Assembly: GCA_018398765.1 (NCBI GenBank)
Contig: JAHBMJ010004137.1
Coordinates: forward strand, 82,967-146,966
Reading direction: 5' to 3'
DNA length: 64,000 nt
DNA from: Chromera velia
Lineage: Eukaryota; Sar; Chromeraceae
The notes under the pieces were generated by a model. The model saw nothing but the letters and a program-made list of their open reading frames with translations. It had not been told where the DNA came from and did no database searches. Below, one piece after another: positions 1 through 13,900 of this stretch; the stretch's first letter is position 1, and each line of letters begins with the position of its first letter. A program made the position numbers and the translations under genes.

Positions 1-53
1 ATGGCCGACCACCGTCTTCTTTCTTCCCTGCTGAAAACTTGCTTCTTCTTCAG

Positions 54-3000
54 GGTTCGTGAACATCGGAGAACGGTGCAACCTGGCTGGATCCGCCAAG
101 TTCAAGAAGCTGATCCTGGCGAATAAGTGGGACGAGGGGATGGAAATCGCCAGAGCGCAGGTCGAGAACGGGGCCCAAATTTTGGACTTCAACTTCGACG
201 ACGGTTTGGTCGATGGCGTGAAGGCAATGGGTGGGTATGCAGATGCAAATAGACACGCACACACGCAGACGTAGAGATACACGGACAGAGGGCAGGAATG
301 CAAGAAAGATGAACTTCCTTCTCCGTTTGATTCAAATGGTGGCTGAGGTCCCCTTCCACTTTCTGTCTCTGACTCTCTCTGTCCCTGTGTCTCTGTCATG
401 CCTGTCTCCTTTCGTCTGTTGCTCCCGCCTTCTTCTCTTCGTTCTCTGCAGGGAAATTCCTGAGGATGGCGGTGACTGATCCTGAAGTCTCGAAGGTTCC
501 CTTCATGATTGACAGGTCAGTTATTGTGCTGGGAGGGAGAGCCTATCAGAGTGCCGCTGGACATCTTCCTGGTCTCTCTTCTCTGACCGTCGGTCTTCAT
601 GCCCGTTTGTTTCTCTTTCTTTCTTTGCTTCCGATTTCCTTACAAGGAAGGCGACATTTCTCTCGCTGGCTGGGTGCATAGACGTGTGCCTGTATTGGAA
701 TTCGATCGAGCATCCTTCAAGGAGCCCCACTTAAAACTTCTTGTTTGATTTTCGTTTATGCAATTTGTTTTGCAACCTTTCACATGCAGCTCAAAGTTTG
801 AGATCATCGAGGAAGGACTGAAGTGGGTCCAGGGGAAGTGCATCGTCAACTCCATCTCCCTCAAGGTGGGTGGGTGGGTGGATGGGTTGCCTGTTTGTGT
901 TCGTTTGTTTGTCTCTTCGTTGGTCTAGTCAGGGTTGGATTTCCTTCGTTTTTGACTGCTTTCATCCGCATCTTCCTCCTCCTCGACAGTTTCTTTCATC
1001 CGTCAACGAGAAAGGCTCTCCTCTCCGGGCAACAAGCCTGTTTATTTTGACTCATTAAATGGTTTGAGAGGAAACATTGAATTCTCATTGAATTCTGAGA
1101 AAAACAAACAAACAGCCGAAACTATGCTGCTGCTTTGTTGTCTGTTTGTTTGCATCTGCTTCCAAAAACAGGTCGGAGAGGCGGAGTTTAAGCGCCAGGC
1201 TGAGGTCGTCAAGTCTTTCGGAGCTGCGGTTGTGGTGATGGCGTTCGATGAGGAGGGACAGGCAGCAGACAAGGACAACAAGATCCGCATCTGTGAGAGG
1301 GCGTACAAGATTATGGTCGAGGAGGTAAGTCAGTGAGTGAATGGGGACGTGCGTGGGCAATTAATTCAGCTTCTCTGTGGATGGATGGGGGGTCTCTCTC
1401 GTTTTTTCCTTCCTCAGTTTCTCTCTCTCAGTATCCTTCCTGTTCGTGCCTCTGATTTTTTTGTTGCTTTGTCGCCGATTTGTCTGCGTCAAATTTCCTG
1501 CCGGTGTGCCAGCTAATGCGTGACGGAGGAGGAGTAAGACCTCGATTTGATTGAAGCAATGACACCCCCTTCACTACAGTCGAGTTATGTGGAAATTTCA
1601 CTCTACACACAAAATTGATGGATGAATCAGGTCGGGTTTGCTCCTGAGGACATCGTCTTTGACGTGAACATCCTCACGGTGGCAACGGGAATGTCCGAGC
1701 ACAATAACTACGCAATGGACTTCATCGAGGCAGTGGAGCACCTGAAGAGGTCGTGCCCTGGAACCAGATACTCGGGGGGGCTCTCCAACTTGTCCTTCTC
1801 CTTCAGGTAGGGGGGGNGGGTTCCTCGAGTTCCTGCTTTTCGGCCTTCTTTTTCCTTCAGTTTTTTGTATTCGCCCTTGTCTATCTGGCTATCTTTCCAC
1901 CTGCCCTTCTGTCAATCTCTCAGGAGTTTTTGATCCACATCGTTCTCTCACTTTGCTTCCCCGTCCGTCTCAAAGGGTCTGAAGCTGAAGGACACGAAGT
2001 CTTTGTACAACGTCAAGAGGACAGTGTTGTCTCCCTGCTCATTTTGCTCCCTCCGTATGTCTCTGCAGAGGTCTGAACGACGTGAGGGAGGCAATGCACT
2101 CTGTGTTCCTCTACCACGCGATCCAGAGAGGACTCGACATGGCAATCGTCAACGCAGGCGCCCTGCCGATCTACGAGGATATCCCCCAGCCCCTCAAGCG
2201 GTACTGCGAAGAGGTGATCCTCAACCAGAGCGACGACGGGCAGCATGTCGAGAGGCTGCTCCAGTTTGCTGAGGAGGAGAAGGCGAAGAAGGAGGCAGGA
2301 GGGGGTGTTGCAAAGAAGGTGGACACCGAGGAGTGGAGGAAGGGGACCTTCAGACAGAGGCTCTCGCATGCATTGATCAAGGGAATCGATAAGTACGTGG
2401 TGGAGGACACCGAGGAAGCTCGGCAGCAGATGCCCTGTCTGGAGGTCATTGAGGGCCCGTTGATGGACGGCATGGGGACGGTGGGTGATCTTTTCGGGGC
2501 CGGCAAGATGTTCCTGCCCCAGGTGATCAAGAGCGCTCGCGTGATGAAGAAGGCAGTCGGGTATTTGATCCCTTTCATGGAAGAGGAGAAGAAAAAAAAG
2601 GCGTTGGAGACAGGAGAGGATCCCGACAAGCCCAACTGGGCAGGGGTGGTCCTTCTGGCCACTGTGAAGGGAGACGTGCACGACATCGGCAAGAACATCG
2701 TGGGCGTTGTGCTCGGGTGCAACAACTACAGGGTGATCGATATGGGCGTGATGGTGCCGTGGGAGAAGATCCTCGAGGTGAGTGCATGTTTCTTTCTGTA
2801 TGTGTGTGTGGGGGGGGCTGGCTGAGCATGCAATGGGGTTTATTGGCTAGGTTGTTTGTCCGAATAAACGAAACAAAATCTGTTGGCGGTTAGAGTATCA
2901 TATTCTCTCTCAGTCAAGTAGCATCTGCTACGTGGGTTTTTGGTCGGTTCGTTCTTCTCTTTTCGGTCCACACTGGGATAATGTCGGAGGTTGAAGAGTT

Positions 3001-3487
3001 TGAAGCATTGTCACATGTTTCAAATTGATGGACGTTGGGTTCTGTTGCCAGCATTCGATGGACAAGAGCCTAGATCGAACTTCCTCTTCCGTACCCCGCC
3101 TAACGCTAGAAGCCTAGAAATAGGCTGATAGTGATGGCGAATGCTACTGCTGCTGATGAGAATGATGACCATGGTAGCGGGCCCTGGCTGGTCCAGATCG
3201 AATAAGTCGTTTGCCTGGGCACGTATCTCTTTTGCCTACATCTCTTTTGCCTCTTTCTTCCTTCGTGTGTGTGTGTGTGTGTATGTGTGTGTGTGTGTGT
3301 GTGCAGAAAGCCGATGAGGAAAAAGTGGACATCATCGGTCTCTCTGGTCTGATCACCCCATCCCTCGACGAAATGGTCTGTCTATGTCGGTCGGGCTCTC
3401 CGTGCGGGTGGGGATCTTCCTGTCTGGCTGTCGGTTTGTGCTTTGTCTGTGCAACTAGCGGAATCTCTCCTTCTCCTTATCTCTCTC

Positions 3488-3545
<58 letters not shown>

Positions 3546-6303
3546 TGTGTGTCTAGATGGTTAGGTGGGTGGGTCTCTTTGGATCCTCCTGCAAATCTGA
3601 CTGACAAGCTATTGGCCTGCTTGTTGCTCCCTGAGTATTGTCTATTTGTCTGTCGATGTGCCCGCTCGTCTGAATTTCTGACTTGGTCTGTCTGTCTGTC
3701 TGTGCATGAATGAGTCTTGTTGCAGGTCACTGTGGCGATGCAAATGAAGAAGAAGAACCTGAAGGTGAGGGAGTCTTTGCGGTGGTTCCGTGAGTCAGAA
3801 AAGGAGAGGCTGCTGCATGAAGACCCAAGCAGGCGGAGACCGACAAGGAAGTCTGACAGACGAAACTTCTTTCTGCCAAGTTTTTGAAACTTCTTCATCT
3901 TGCTTTGCTCGTGTTTTCCTTGATGAATGCCTCGTCCTTTCCCTTTCCGCTTGCTTCCTCTCTTCCCTGACTCATATGAGCAGGTCCCCCTCCTCATCGG
4001 TGGCGCCACGACGTCCAAAATGCACACGGCAGTCAAGATCGCACCCGAATACGAAAACGGAGTGGTTCGTTAGCCTTTCCCCTCCCCTCTCCTTCCTTCT
4101 ATCCGCTTGTCGTTTGTGCCCCCTCTCTCTTCCTTTACCTGTATGTGTCCGGGAACTTCTTCAAACGTTTGTAGTTCTTCCTCCTTGCTTTCGCCGTTCT
4201 CGTGTGCATTGAATCTCCTTTTTTCCTCATTTTCCTCCATCGCCATTCTATTCCCTGCATGTGCGCAGGATGGAGAGGCAGGTTGACGATCTGCTTGTGA
4301 TCCCGTTCCTCCTCTGTCCTCGTCAGTAACAGATTGAAACGACATATTCACTGTTTGTGTGTATGCTGGGGTCCCTGTGTGCAGGTGCACGTCCTCGATG
4401 CCTCCCGGTCTGTGTGCGTGGTGGGGAACTTGATCAACCAGAAGAACAAGCCGGTGAGTGGGTGGGTGAGTAGGGAGCTTTGGCTCTATTGCTGTGGATG
4501 TGGGTGTGCGCTCTCTTCATCTGCTTCCCACTCTGTGCGTATGTGTGGTCTGTATGTTTGTGTGAAGAATTTGGCCACACGAAATGTCTTTCGCCCCACG
4601 TCTCTGCGTGCCTGGCTGCAGGCGTACCTGGGTGACCTGAAGGAGGAGTACACAGAGCTCCGAAAGGACTACTACGACAGCCAGGAAGAGAAGACCTTCT
4701 TCGAGCTGGAGAAGACGCGGAAGATGAAACTTCCCGTCGACTTCGTGAAGGAACCTCCGGTGTGCAGACCCAAGGTCCTGGGATCCTTCGTTTGGTCAGT
4801 CAGTCAGTTTGTCTGTCTGTCTGTCCGTGCATGCATGAGTCTCTCTCTCTTTGTGTGCTCGCTTGCTTCTTGTTTCTTTTGTGGTCGCTTTCCTGAAGTG
4901 GTCTTCTTCTGCCTCTGGAGTTATCGATAGGTCAATACTCTCATGCGCCTGTCGCGTGTGTTCCAATACTTCCCTCGCATTTCATCTGTACCCCCGTTTT
5001 TTCTCTCTCTCAGGTGGGACTACCCGATCCAGGAGGTGATCCCGTACATCGACTGGACCCCGTTCTTCCATCTGTATCAGCTGAGAGGGAAGTATCCCAA
5101 CAGAGACTTCCCTGCACTCTTCAAGGACGAGAGGGTGGGGGAGCAGGCAGAGAAACTCTTCGAGGAGGCCAAGCAGTTCCTCCAAGAGCTCATCGACAAG
5201 AAACTCCTCAAACTCTCTGCAGGTACGTACGCCCAGGAATGCATGCACGCACACAACAAACAATTAGAAGAAAACATGCAACGAACGAATTCGAGAAAGA
5301 AACTTTTCAAACCCACAGGGTTATGGGAGTGCTGGTTCATACTGATCCCATTCAGTGCTTGGCATTTTTATTTCTTTTCTTTTCCATGTTCTGGATGGAG
5401 GGACCGAGATGTTGCAAGAAAAAAGCATATGTGGGTCTCTGGTGAGCGTGTCAATTGAATGGGGCAACCGGTGGAGAGACAAACGCTTGCGGAAAGGGAA
5501 GGGCATGATGGAACTGCAGGATGATTTGGATGTGGCCGCTTCACGATTCACCCATGACCACTTTCATCCTGTGTGCACATCTGTCTGTATACCTGCAGCT
5601 ATTGGCATTTGGCCGTGCAACTCGAAGGGCGACGACATGGTGGTCTACACTGACGAGTCGAGAAAGGAAGTGGCAGGTCAGGAAGGCTTTTTGGGGTGGG
5701 GGGATTGAAGAGAGGCAAAGAGGGGGGCGGGATGGGACTAGACGGACGTGTGTGGAAGAGAGCCGAAGGGAGAAAAAAGCAGTCCCTCTCAAGTAAGTTT
5801 GCAGCGTACATGCATGGGAAATTCTGTGTATGCCACGAGTGTGTGTGTGTATGTGTATATCCCCGCAATCTCGCAGGGACCTTCTACGGTCTCCGCCAGC
5901 AGCAGGACCAGGGCCAGGACGTCGCTCTCTGCCTGTCCGACTTCGTGGCCCCCCACCCCGACCGCCCTAACGGCGCTCCCGACTACATTGGAGGGTTCGC
6001 CTGCACGGCCGGAATCGGGTCGAAGGAGCAGGTCGCGAAGTACGAGGAGAAGCATGAGGTCGGAAGAGGGAAGGGAAGGGTGGAAGAGCGGGGGGGAGGG
6101 TGGTCTCGTTGGTCGGCTGGCTGCATGGTGGAGGGTATTTGCTGTGACGGTTAGGGGGTGGGATCATGTGGATTCATGCGTTTCGTCCTTCGTTTGTGTG
6201 GGGGCATAAAAGCCCCCTACGCCGGTCTGTTGCATGCATGAATGCAACTAGTGTCAGTTCCTTCACGCCCTAGGTGTGTGCATTTTTGAATGTCTCTTTG
6301 ATT

Positions 6304-6345
<42 letters not shown>

Positions 6346-8122
6346 TGTAGTAACAGCACATGCTCAAGAACTTCTGCATCTGTGTGACTTTGTTCGCGGC
6401 GTGTCATTGCAGGTCGACAAGTCAATTCTCTTGGAAGCAGTTGCAGACAGACTTGCCGAGGCGTTTGCGGAAGTGATCCACCTGAAGATGAGAAAGGAGC
6501 TCTGGGGTTTCGCTCCTGACGAGAACCTCTCTCTGGAGGAACTTCTGAAGGTCAAATATCAGGGCATCAGACCCGCTCCCGGCTACCCTTCGCAGCCTGA
6601 CCACAGAGAGAAGGAGACCCTCTGGCAACTGCTGCAGGCCGACAAGAGCGGAATGACGCTGACGGACTCCTTCATGATGCAGGTGGGTGGGTCGATCAGC
6701 AGGCCAGAAAGGAAGAATATAGATGGTGCCCTGTGATGATGCGAAGGTAGACAGATCTGAAGCCGCCCGTGTGTGTGCACACGCGTATGCCTATCACGAA
6801 AATATATGCGATGTAGGTCAGGCATGAAGTTTGTCTGCACACACAAATGCCATGCGTCTCTCCTTTCTGTGTAGTGTTCCTTCCGCCTTCATTGCTTCCC
6901 TCGCTGAGGGTTGTTCCCGAGCGTGAGAGAGAATCCCGAAGCGTTGCTTCATGCATGTCCCTCCCTTCCTTCATCCGTCATGCATGCACGCACCCATCTT
7001 TTGCTCCTCCTAGCTCCCTTTCTCTCTCGTCAAATCCCGTCTCTTCATGTTCCTTCGTTCCTTCCTTCCCTCCCTTGCGTTCTCTCTCTTCCCTGCAGCC
7101 TGCCGCGTCTGTGTCCGCCCTCGTGTTCACACACCCCAAGTCTGAGTACTTCTCTGTGGGGCAGGTGGCACTGGACCAGGTCAGTTCGTGAAGAGGCAGA
7201 TAGATAGAAAGGCAGATACACAGATAGACAAAGAGGATTGAGTGAGGGAAGGGGATCGCCTCCGTTCATTTTTCTGTTAATGGCTTTGCGCACTTGATGG
7301 AAACACGACTTTTCAATATGCCTCAATTCCGTGCGTCCTTTCGTTCTTTCCATTTTTTCTCACGAAAGGAAACAGGTCTTCATTCGTTTTCCCTTTTTTG
7401 ATAATGGACGCCTGCCTATTCATGCAACCCAACATGCACGTGCCTTCCAGAAAGGTCTGGGTGGGACATCTTTTGTTTGGGTCGGTCTGTCTACGTCTGC
7501 TGTTTCTCTCCTTCCGTTTTGATTTACCAATCTCCCCTTCTCTTTGTTTGCCCTCTGTGTCTTCTTTGCTGATCGATCAATTGATCAAAACAAATAACAG
7601 ATCAAGGACTACGCCGCCAGGAGAGGAGAGGGGACCTCCAGGGCCGAGACCGAGAGATGGTCAGTCAGCCAGCCAGCCCGCCATACACCTAGCTGTGTAT
7701 TTATTCAGTCGGTAACAAGCCGGTATCTTTTTCAGTCAGGTGGCCATCAAAAGAGGGTGGGACGGAGAGGAGAAGATAGCGGAGAAACGAAACCACTCCC
7801 CCAGTGACACCACCAAACAGACCCTTAAAGAGAACGGCACTGAGAAGAAGGTCTTTGGAAAGATGAGTGAGTTCAGGAAAATTTGGTTGGTGCATGGCAA
7901 TGGAAGCAGGAAGGAGAGACGATACATTCATTCAAAAATTTCCTTGCTCCCGTTTTTCCTGTCCTTGTTTCCTCCATCTATCCCTCTCTCTCTTTTCTTT
8001 TCCTTTCCTCGTTATTTTTCTCTGCCTGTCTGATTCCGTTCATCTTCTTTCTTCTCTGCTCTGCTCTGCTCTGCTGCAGGCTGGGATCGAACTTGGGGTA
8101 TGATCCCAAGAAAGCGAAGTAA
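54..8122 (+). CDS. metH: Cobalamin-dependent methionine synthase (MetH), 5' partial
   Basis: Methyl transfer from methyltetrahydrofolate through cobalamin to homocysteine, giving methionine. Eighteen exons are resolved by frame and family conservation: 54-230, 452-515, 790-865, 1172-1324, 1631-1806, 2069-2777, 3307-3375, 3726-3764, 3984-4064, 4385-4453, 4622-4794, 5014-5222, 5599-5676, 5877-6058, 6413-6682, 7099-7179, 7601-7659 and 8080-8122. They give 901 codons in one continuous frame ending in TAA. Seen in order: pterin-binding domain ([24 protein letters not shown]), cap domain, B12 domain with the cobalt-ligating His in [12 protein letters not shown], and AdoMet reactivation domain ([12 protein letters not shown]) ending [10 protein letters not shown]. 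The homocysteine-binding domain (about 350 residues) must lie upstream of the window. The length from FVN to the end matches the bacterial and animal enzymes, and no key residue is missing. There is one undetermined base at 1817, in an intron. Confidence 0.97.
3265..3305. repeat. (TG)n microsatellite in metH intron
   Basis: An almost pure TG run with one TA interruption. It ends directly in the GCAG acceptor of the metH exon at 3307, so the repeat itself serves as the pyrimidine/G-rich tract before the splice site. Confidence 0.95.
3481..3553. repeat. (CT)n(GT)n compound microsatellite in metH intron
   Basis: About 48 bases of CT repeat followed by about 24 bases of GT repeat in the intron between exons 3307-3375 and 3726-3764. 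A similar (TG)n(GA)n compound run lies at about 6307-6346 in a later metH intron. Confidence 0.95.
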
Positions 8123-9154
8123 AGAAAGAGATGAAATGAAGCATTGATTGAGTACCTGGAGTGAGAGGGAGGGAATGAGGGAGGGAGGGAGGGAAACGTC
8201 GAGAGAATTTGGAGGGGATGGGGAAGGTTTGGTCTCTTCACGGGAATGTTTTTGCAGGGGAAAGAGAGAGAAGGGAAGGAGTCAGAGAAGCGAGGGTGAG
8301 GTCGATCTATGGTGGTTGTGCAGCACGAAACGGGAGGCAGGGGTGGGGTTAAGATTTTGTTTGATCTCTCGTTCTTTCCTTCTTTCTATCTCTCATCTCA
8401 TCTCCCTCGCGCTTTTTTGGTCACAAAGGTTGACGGTCTTGGCAGTTTTCTCTGTCTCTGTCTGTCCCACTTCCCTTTTTTTTCATTTTTCTTCTCTGTC
8501 TTTCTTTGCTCTCGGTCAGAGCAGCTACACACTCGCTCCCTCCCTCCCTCCCTTTCTGAATGTTCGATTGAGGGAGGGGGGAAGGGATGAGGCAGGACCT
8601 TTCCTTAACCCCCCGGCCTCCCCCCTTTCTTTCGGACAAAGGAAGGAAGGAATTTTGTGATCTGGTGGGAGGGGAATTTTGTTTCCTCTGTCTCTCTCTC
8701 GGTCTGTGTGTGTGTCCTGAAATTGGCAGCCGCAAGAGAGAAAAAGAAAGAAAGGAAGAAAGAAAGAAAGATGGCTTGTCCCCTCTTCCCGCCCTGCATT
8801 CACCATTGGGTACCCCTTCCTTGTTCTTTCTTGCTCTCTTTCTTGATTTTGTTTCTTTGTCTCTTCCGTGTGTCTGCCTTTTCTGTCTATCTGCTCATCC
8901 TTTCAACCCTTCTTTCTTTTTTTGCTTCCATCCTTCCTTCCTTCCTTCCTTCCTTTCTCGAAGAAGTGCAGTTCTAGTTCAATGCCGTGGTGCTTGGTTT
9001 CTCTTTCTTTCCTTCTCTCTCTTTTCTTTCGTCTTGCGTGCATGCTCATCTTTTCTGTTGAGAACACTTGACTGAACATGAAGTGGTGCTTTCCGTTCGT
9101 GAGTGAAAGGGGACGGCTTTAAAGGAACCTGGCGGGGTCAGGTGATCAAGTGAA

Positions 9155-9185
<31 letters not shown>

Positions 9186-10140
9186 ACACGCGTGTACAGG
9201 AAAAGGGTCATAAGAAGTGACCGAGGTGCATAGGCGCGGTGGTTTGTGTGGGGCTCAGGGCCGGGGGGGGAAGGCAGTCTTTTTGATTGTCGCGATACTT
9301 TCTGCTCTCCCTCCCTCCTTTCCTGCCTCCTCTGCGAGTCTATCTGTGATGTGCAAAGTGGTGCCCCCCCTGCACATCCATCTATCCTTCATTTCTCTCT
9401 GATCAGTAGCCAGGCAGAGAAAGAAAGAACGAGTCGGGGTGTCGCGTCCTTCGGTGGCACGCGACAAAACCATGCAGGTCGCTAGGCAGGTCGCTTCTCC
9501 GTCTTCTGTTTTTCGCTTAATTGTTCCTTTTCTGTACAGGAGTGGCGGTTGGGCAGAGACAAACGCAGATAGACTGAAAGACCGATAGATACCCTCCCTC
9601 TATCGGCTGAGCGGAGGTGAAGGTAGTCTGATTTCGTTTGTTTGAGTTTGATCGTCAACCTACTGCTCGCTCTTTTGGGGTTCGGGAGAGAGAGAGAGAG
9701 ACCACGTTTCACAAAGGTCTAACGAAAGTCTCGCCTTCGTTCCCTCTGACCTTTATCGCCCCCGGTTTGTTCTGCAGTCTCCCTTTGTTCTGTCTTCTGA
9801 CCAACACACCCACTGTGTGACCTTTTTCCTCTCTCCTTTCTTTCTCTCAGTTGATTCCTGCACCAGTACTCGCTCCTCACAGGGCTTCCCCTCGCGGCCC
9901 TCTTCTTTCTCCTTTTATCTTGCCCCTCTTCCTTTCCACTTTCTCGCGCTTAATTGTCCCTCCTTGGCCTTCTTTGAAAACAAGCCGGGAGGGCACCCTG
10001 CCCGATCAGCCAGAATCAGAAAGAATGGGGAGAGGAGGAAATCTGTCCATTCAGGGGAGAAGTCGAATCGGCCCCATGCCTAGCCCCATGCGCACATCCC
10101 TTCACAAAACGAGGTAGACAGAAAGGTAGGCAGAAAGCCA
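8123..10140. other. Low-complexity stretch downstream of metH, no gene seen
   Basis: Alternating pyrimidine-rich and purine-rich tracts (for example 8340-9070 CT-rich, 8150-8300 GA-rich), short CTTT/CCTT and AGAC runs, and repeated translation stops. The first few hundred bases probably include the metH 3' UTR. No conserved protein segment, RNA gene or element end could be recognised. Confidence 0.6.
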
Positions 10141-10410
10141 GACAGCAGAGGCTCGGCAAGATTTCACATTTAAAAAACTTAGAAAAGAGCGTATTAAAGC
10201 TGCGTAACAGACATTTAGATTATGTTTTAAGCGAACCTGAATAATATAAAACTAACAAAACACGAAAGAAATCTAAAATAAAAGTCGTGTATTCATTTTT
10301 TTTTGCAGATTTTTCTATTTAAACTATAGTCTGATCTATGTCTATTCACTACTAACATGGAATAGGATAGAATAGAAGAAACCGTATAATCTAGTATATA
10401 TGTAGATTTC
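10141..10410. other. AT-rich flank of transposon island
   Basis: Base composition falls abruptly to AT-rich at about 10160 compared with the GC-richer gene DNA before it. No open frame or repeat structure is recognised. It borders the MITE that begins at 10411. Confidence 0.6.
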
Positions 10411-10931
10411 CAGGGTTGTTAAATACTGACAACCAAGACTAACAACTGTAAGTACCAAAAAATGGATCCAACCTCCAATTTCGTTTTTTCCTAGTACTTT
10501 CGATACTTTTTCAGTACTTTCGTCACCGGCAAAAAAATCATAAGGTAAGACCCTAGACTGTTACTTTTATAAAGTTGAGTCTCATGTGGAAAACTGGCTG
10601 TTTGGGAGTTAAAAGTCTAGAAAGGCGGCGAGCTACGGCGAACAAGGGAGCCATGGCGGGCCCGGCGGAGAGCAAGACAGAGCGGGGCAGTTTGTTTTTA
10701 GTGAGCATGGCAGAGCTAACTGAACTTAACTCAGCTAAGTTCATTTTTAGTGAAAAAACCTAGAATCTAGTCATTTTAACATTATAAAGCCTGGTTTAAA
10801 CAAAGTTTAAAAGGTACCGAAAGCTAGAGCGAAAGTATCGGTACCGAAAAACGGAGCCTAGAACGGAACGACCTCCCCCAAAAGTACCGGAGTATTCTGT
10901 ATACCGAAAGGCACGGTACTTAAAAACCCTG
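10411..10931. mobile_element. hAT-like MITE (non-autonomous DNA transposon)
   Basis: The left end CAGGGTTGTTAAATAC and the right end GTACTTAAAAACCCTG are inverted repeats of 16 bases with two to three mismatches. The flanking octamers TAGATTTC and TATATTTG agree at 6 of 8 positions, as expected for an aged 8-bp target-site duplication of the hAT superfamily. Subterminal copies of an AGTACTTTCG / GTACCGAAA motif occur near both ends (10490-10530 and 10810-10915). There is no transposase frame, so it is non-autonomous. Length is about 521 bp. Confidence 0.75.
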
Positions 10932-10954
10932 TATATTTGAAGATATTTAACCTA

Positions 10955-13900
10955 GTATTGATGATGCTGATGATGATTGAGGGTTAAATCCTAGATTTAG
11001 CGACGCCAAATCTCAAGCCACTAACAAGGCTTTGAGGACAACCCAGAGTACACATTCATGGGGGGGAGGGGTGAGGAAGCCTGCATGCCAGTCGGATTGA
11101 TTCGCCTCAACTTGCCTTATCGACAGAATGGACCTTCTTGAGACAGTTGGCTATAGCTTTGGAACCGCTTCTAGGCAGGATTGTGCACAACAGCAACACC
11201 ATATCCTTCATTTTCTTCTCATTATCAGAAGTGCCCCTCCCGGTTGTACCTGCAACGCGTTGTGCAATCTGTATTCTTATGTTAATGGGCGCTCTCTGCT
11301 TCGCAATTTCGTACAGTTCTTTCAGCCTGTTCCGTTCCCTTTCTGTGTCCTTACACTCCGTCAGGACATGAACCTCATCTTTGATCATATGCGAGGGGGA
11401 CAAACATTTATCGCACAGCCGTTCTGGTTGGGTTCTATCTATATCCCCCCCTGTGAGAGCCCTGAAAAGCATACGGAAGCCTGCGGAGGACTGCAGCAGA
11501 CTCTTTGGCAGAGGTTCAACACTGTACTCTATTATTTAACTTCTCGGACGCCATTTCCTTTCACACAGAAGGTGCATGGCCAAACGCTGTCTGGTCGGAT
11601 TCTCTAACTGGAAAGGGGAGAGATTCGCAAGGCGGGGGAAAATTCTGTCTCTGTCTCTAACGTTTCTAGTTTCTTCTTTCAACCAGTCGGACAGTCAGGC
11701 ACCTTCTACGATCTTTTTTGCCGCCCTTTTCCTTCTGCCTTTGCCCTTCCTTTTAAACTTATCCCCCACCGTCTTTGGCAATGAAGGCTACAAAAGGGAG
11801 CAATCTAATGGAACGGCCAGCCATTTTACTGTCTTAACAAAGGGTTCGCACGAGCCAGCCAAGCACTCATTCCACACTGCCCGGGGTAGAGCACGGTCGA
11901 TCGATTTGATGCATTGGAGGAAGCCCCCACTCAACTTACCAAGTAGAGAACTGAATGGCTCGAGAAAGAGAGAGAGAGAGAAGGGAAAGCGAAACAAAAG
12001 AGTGATAAAAGAGACAAAAACAATATCGAACAAAACGTAACTGTAAAGCATTGAGGCAGGCAACATCTATCTTTCTCAGCGGGATCGTTTCCAGTCCATA
12101 CAGCGCGACTGGCAGCCAGAGGGCCTTGAACAAAGTAATTTTAGAAAAGGAAGAAACAAAGCCCAAAGAAGAGAGAGTACCAAACACAGCCTCCAGTGCC
12201 TTCTCTACCACCTCAATGCGGGCTTCGACTGTCTTGCTAAGGTCCCCGCCCTCAAAAACCCAGTTGCCCAAATACTTATATTTACTCACTGCTTTCACTG
12301 GTCTGCTTTCATAAAGAAAAGGGGTCCGGGGTACTAGGTTGGGGTGGGGGGAGGAGAGACACATAACTTTTGTCTTTTTTAAATTCACCTTCAGACCGTG
12401 CTCCTTATAATAGTCCTCGAGGCGAGACAGACGTTTCTGCAAGTCTGAAGGACTGTGGGCAAACAGAACAAGGTCGTCAGCATACCCGATGCTTTCGATT
12501 AAAACGTCAGACAGTCTGACAGGAGTCTCTCTATCAGTATCCCCAGCCAAGCTTTGATTCCTGTTTTCATTATCGGAGCTGACAGACTTATGCAGATTGT
12601 TGATGAAAAGAAGAAAGAGGAGAGGAGAGAGAGGATCGCCTTGTTTTACTCCTCCGCCTTCTAGAAAGCATTCTGTTGCCCCATCCACCCAAGCTTTCAC
12701 CTGACTATACATCAAATGAATCATCCAAACATTGGCTTGGCTTACTCCTTCCTCCCTGAGCCTCTCTAACATTTTGACCCGGGGAACTGTATCAAACGCC
12801 TTACTAAAATCAACAAACGCGGCAATCAGAGGGCTCTTCTTCTTTTTGGAGCTGAGAATTAACGAAGACAGAGCAGCGAAGGCCTCCCTTGTCCCTACCC
12901 CCTGTCTGAAGCCGAGCTGCCTTTCGTCAATTTTCACCTCTTTCCTAATCTTTAAGTCCATCAATAAAGCAAAAATCTTACCCAAAAGCCCCACAATGTG
13001 GATCGGGCGCCATTTATTACAGTCAAGACTCGGCAGGCCCTTGGGGACGGGAGCAATACGCAACATATTCCAACGTTCAGGCCAAAAAGAAAAAAGGTGA
13101 AACAAATTGAAAAAGATAAAGAGCAGCAAGCGGGAGAGAGGAGAAAAACCAAAACATAACGAGAGGTGACAGGGGCCAACCCCATCTAAACCTAACGCCT
13201 TCTTTGGATCAATTCTTTTCAATGTTTCCTCAATCATATGTATAGAGAAGGTGGGCTGAGAAGGAGGGGGGAAGGCCAGACCAACAGGTGCAGGGGGAAG
13301 ACCAGGACCGTCGAAGACCCTAGCCCGGAACTAAGTAAAGGAAGATGCAGCGGGTTTATTATCCCCTTCCCTCTGTGTTTTGATTTTCTTGTTCCATTGT
13401 CAAACTTTCGAGGGGTCAACTGTTGCTTCTTTAGCTAGTCTCTCTGCTGTCTGTTGCTTGAGCTTACTCCTTTTTGCTGCAAACAGTCGAGCTTTTTCCC
13501 TTCTCAGTTTGACACATTCTTTTCGCAGAGGGTGAGAAGGGTTCAGGACATGTCTTACCTTTTCTTCTGCCTCCTTCACCTTCAAATGAATCAGGCGGCA
13601 TTGTGGGTCCCACCAAGCCTGACGGGTGCTTTGCTTTCTCCCAGACTGTCTTCTCTTCTTGGATGCCTTTCTCCCGTCTACCACTGCCCCCACTTTGCTG
13701 TCTGCCAGCCTTTCTTCCCAGGAAAGATCCAACTGTTCCAATTGGTCAAGATAAGAAGCCTTGCTGAGAAAGTTGGGGAGGGGAACATTCTGAGGGGGAG
13801 GTGGTTGTGGGGGAAGGGGTAGTGGGTCAGGGGGAGGTGGGATAGGGGGAACAACTTGACCTCCTTCACGCACTTCGTTTAACCCTCTGTCAAAAAACCA

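Noticed and set aside
2013-2681. 222-codon open frame on the minus strand
   Set aside because: It is the antisense of the large metH exon at 2069-2777, whose plus-strand frame is conserved; the reverse frame has no family signal.
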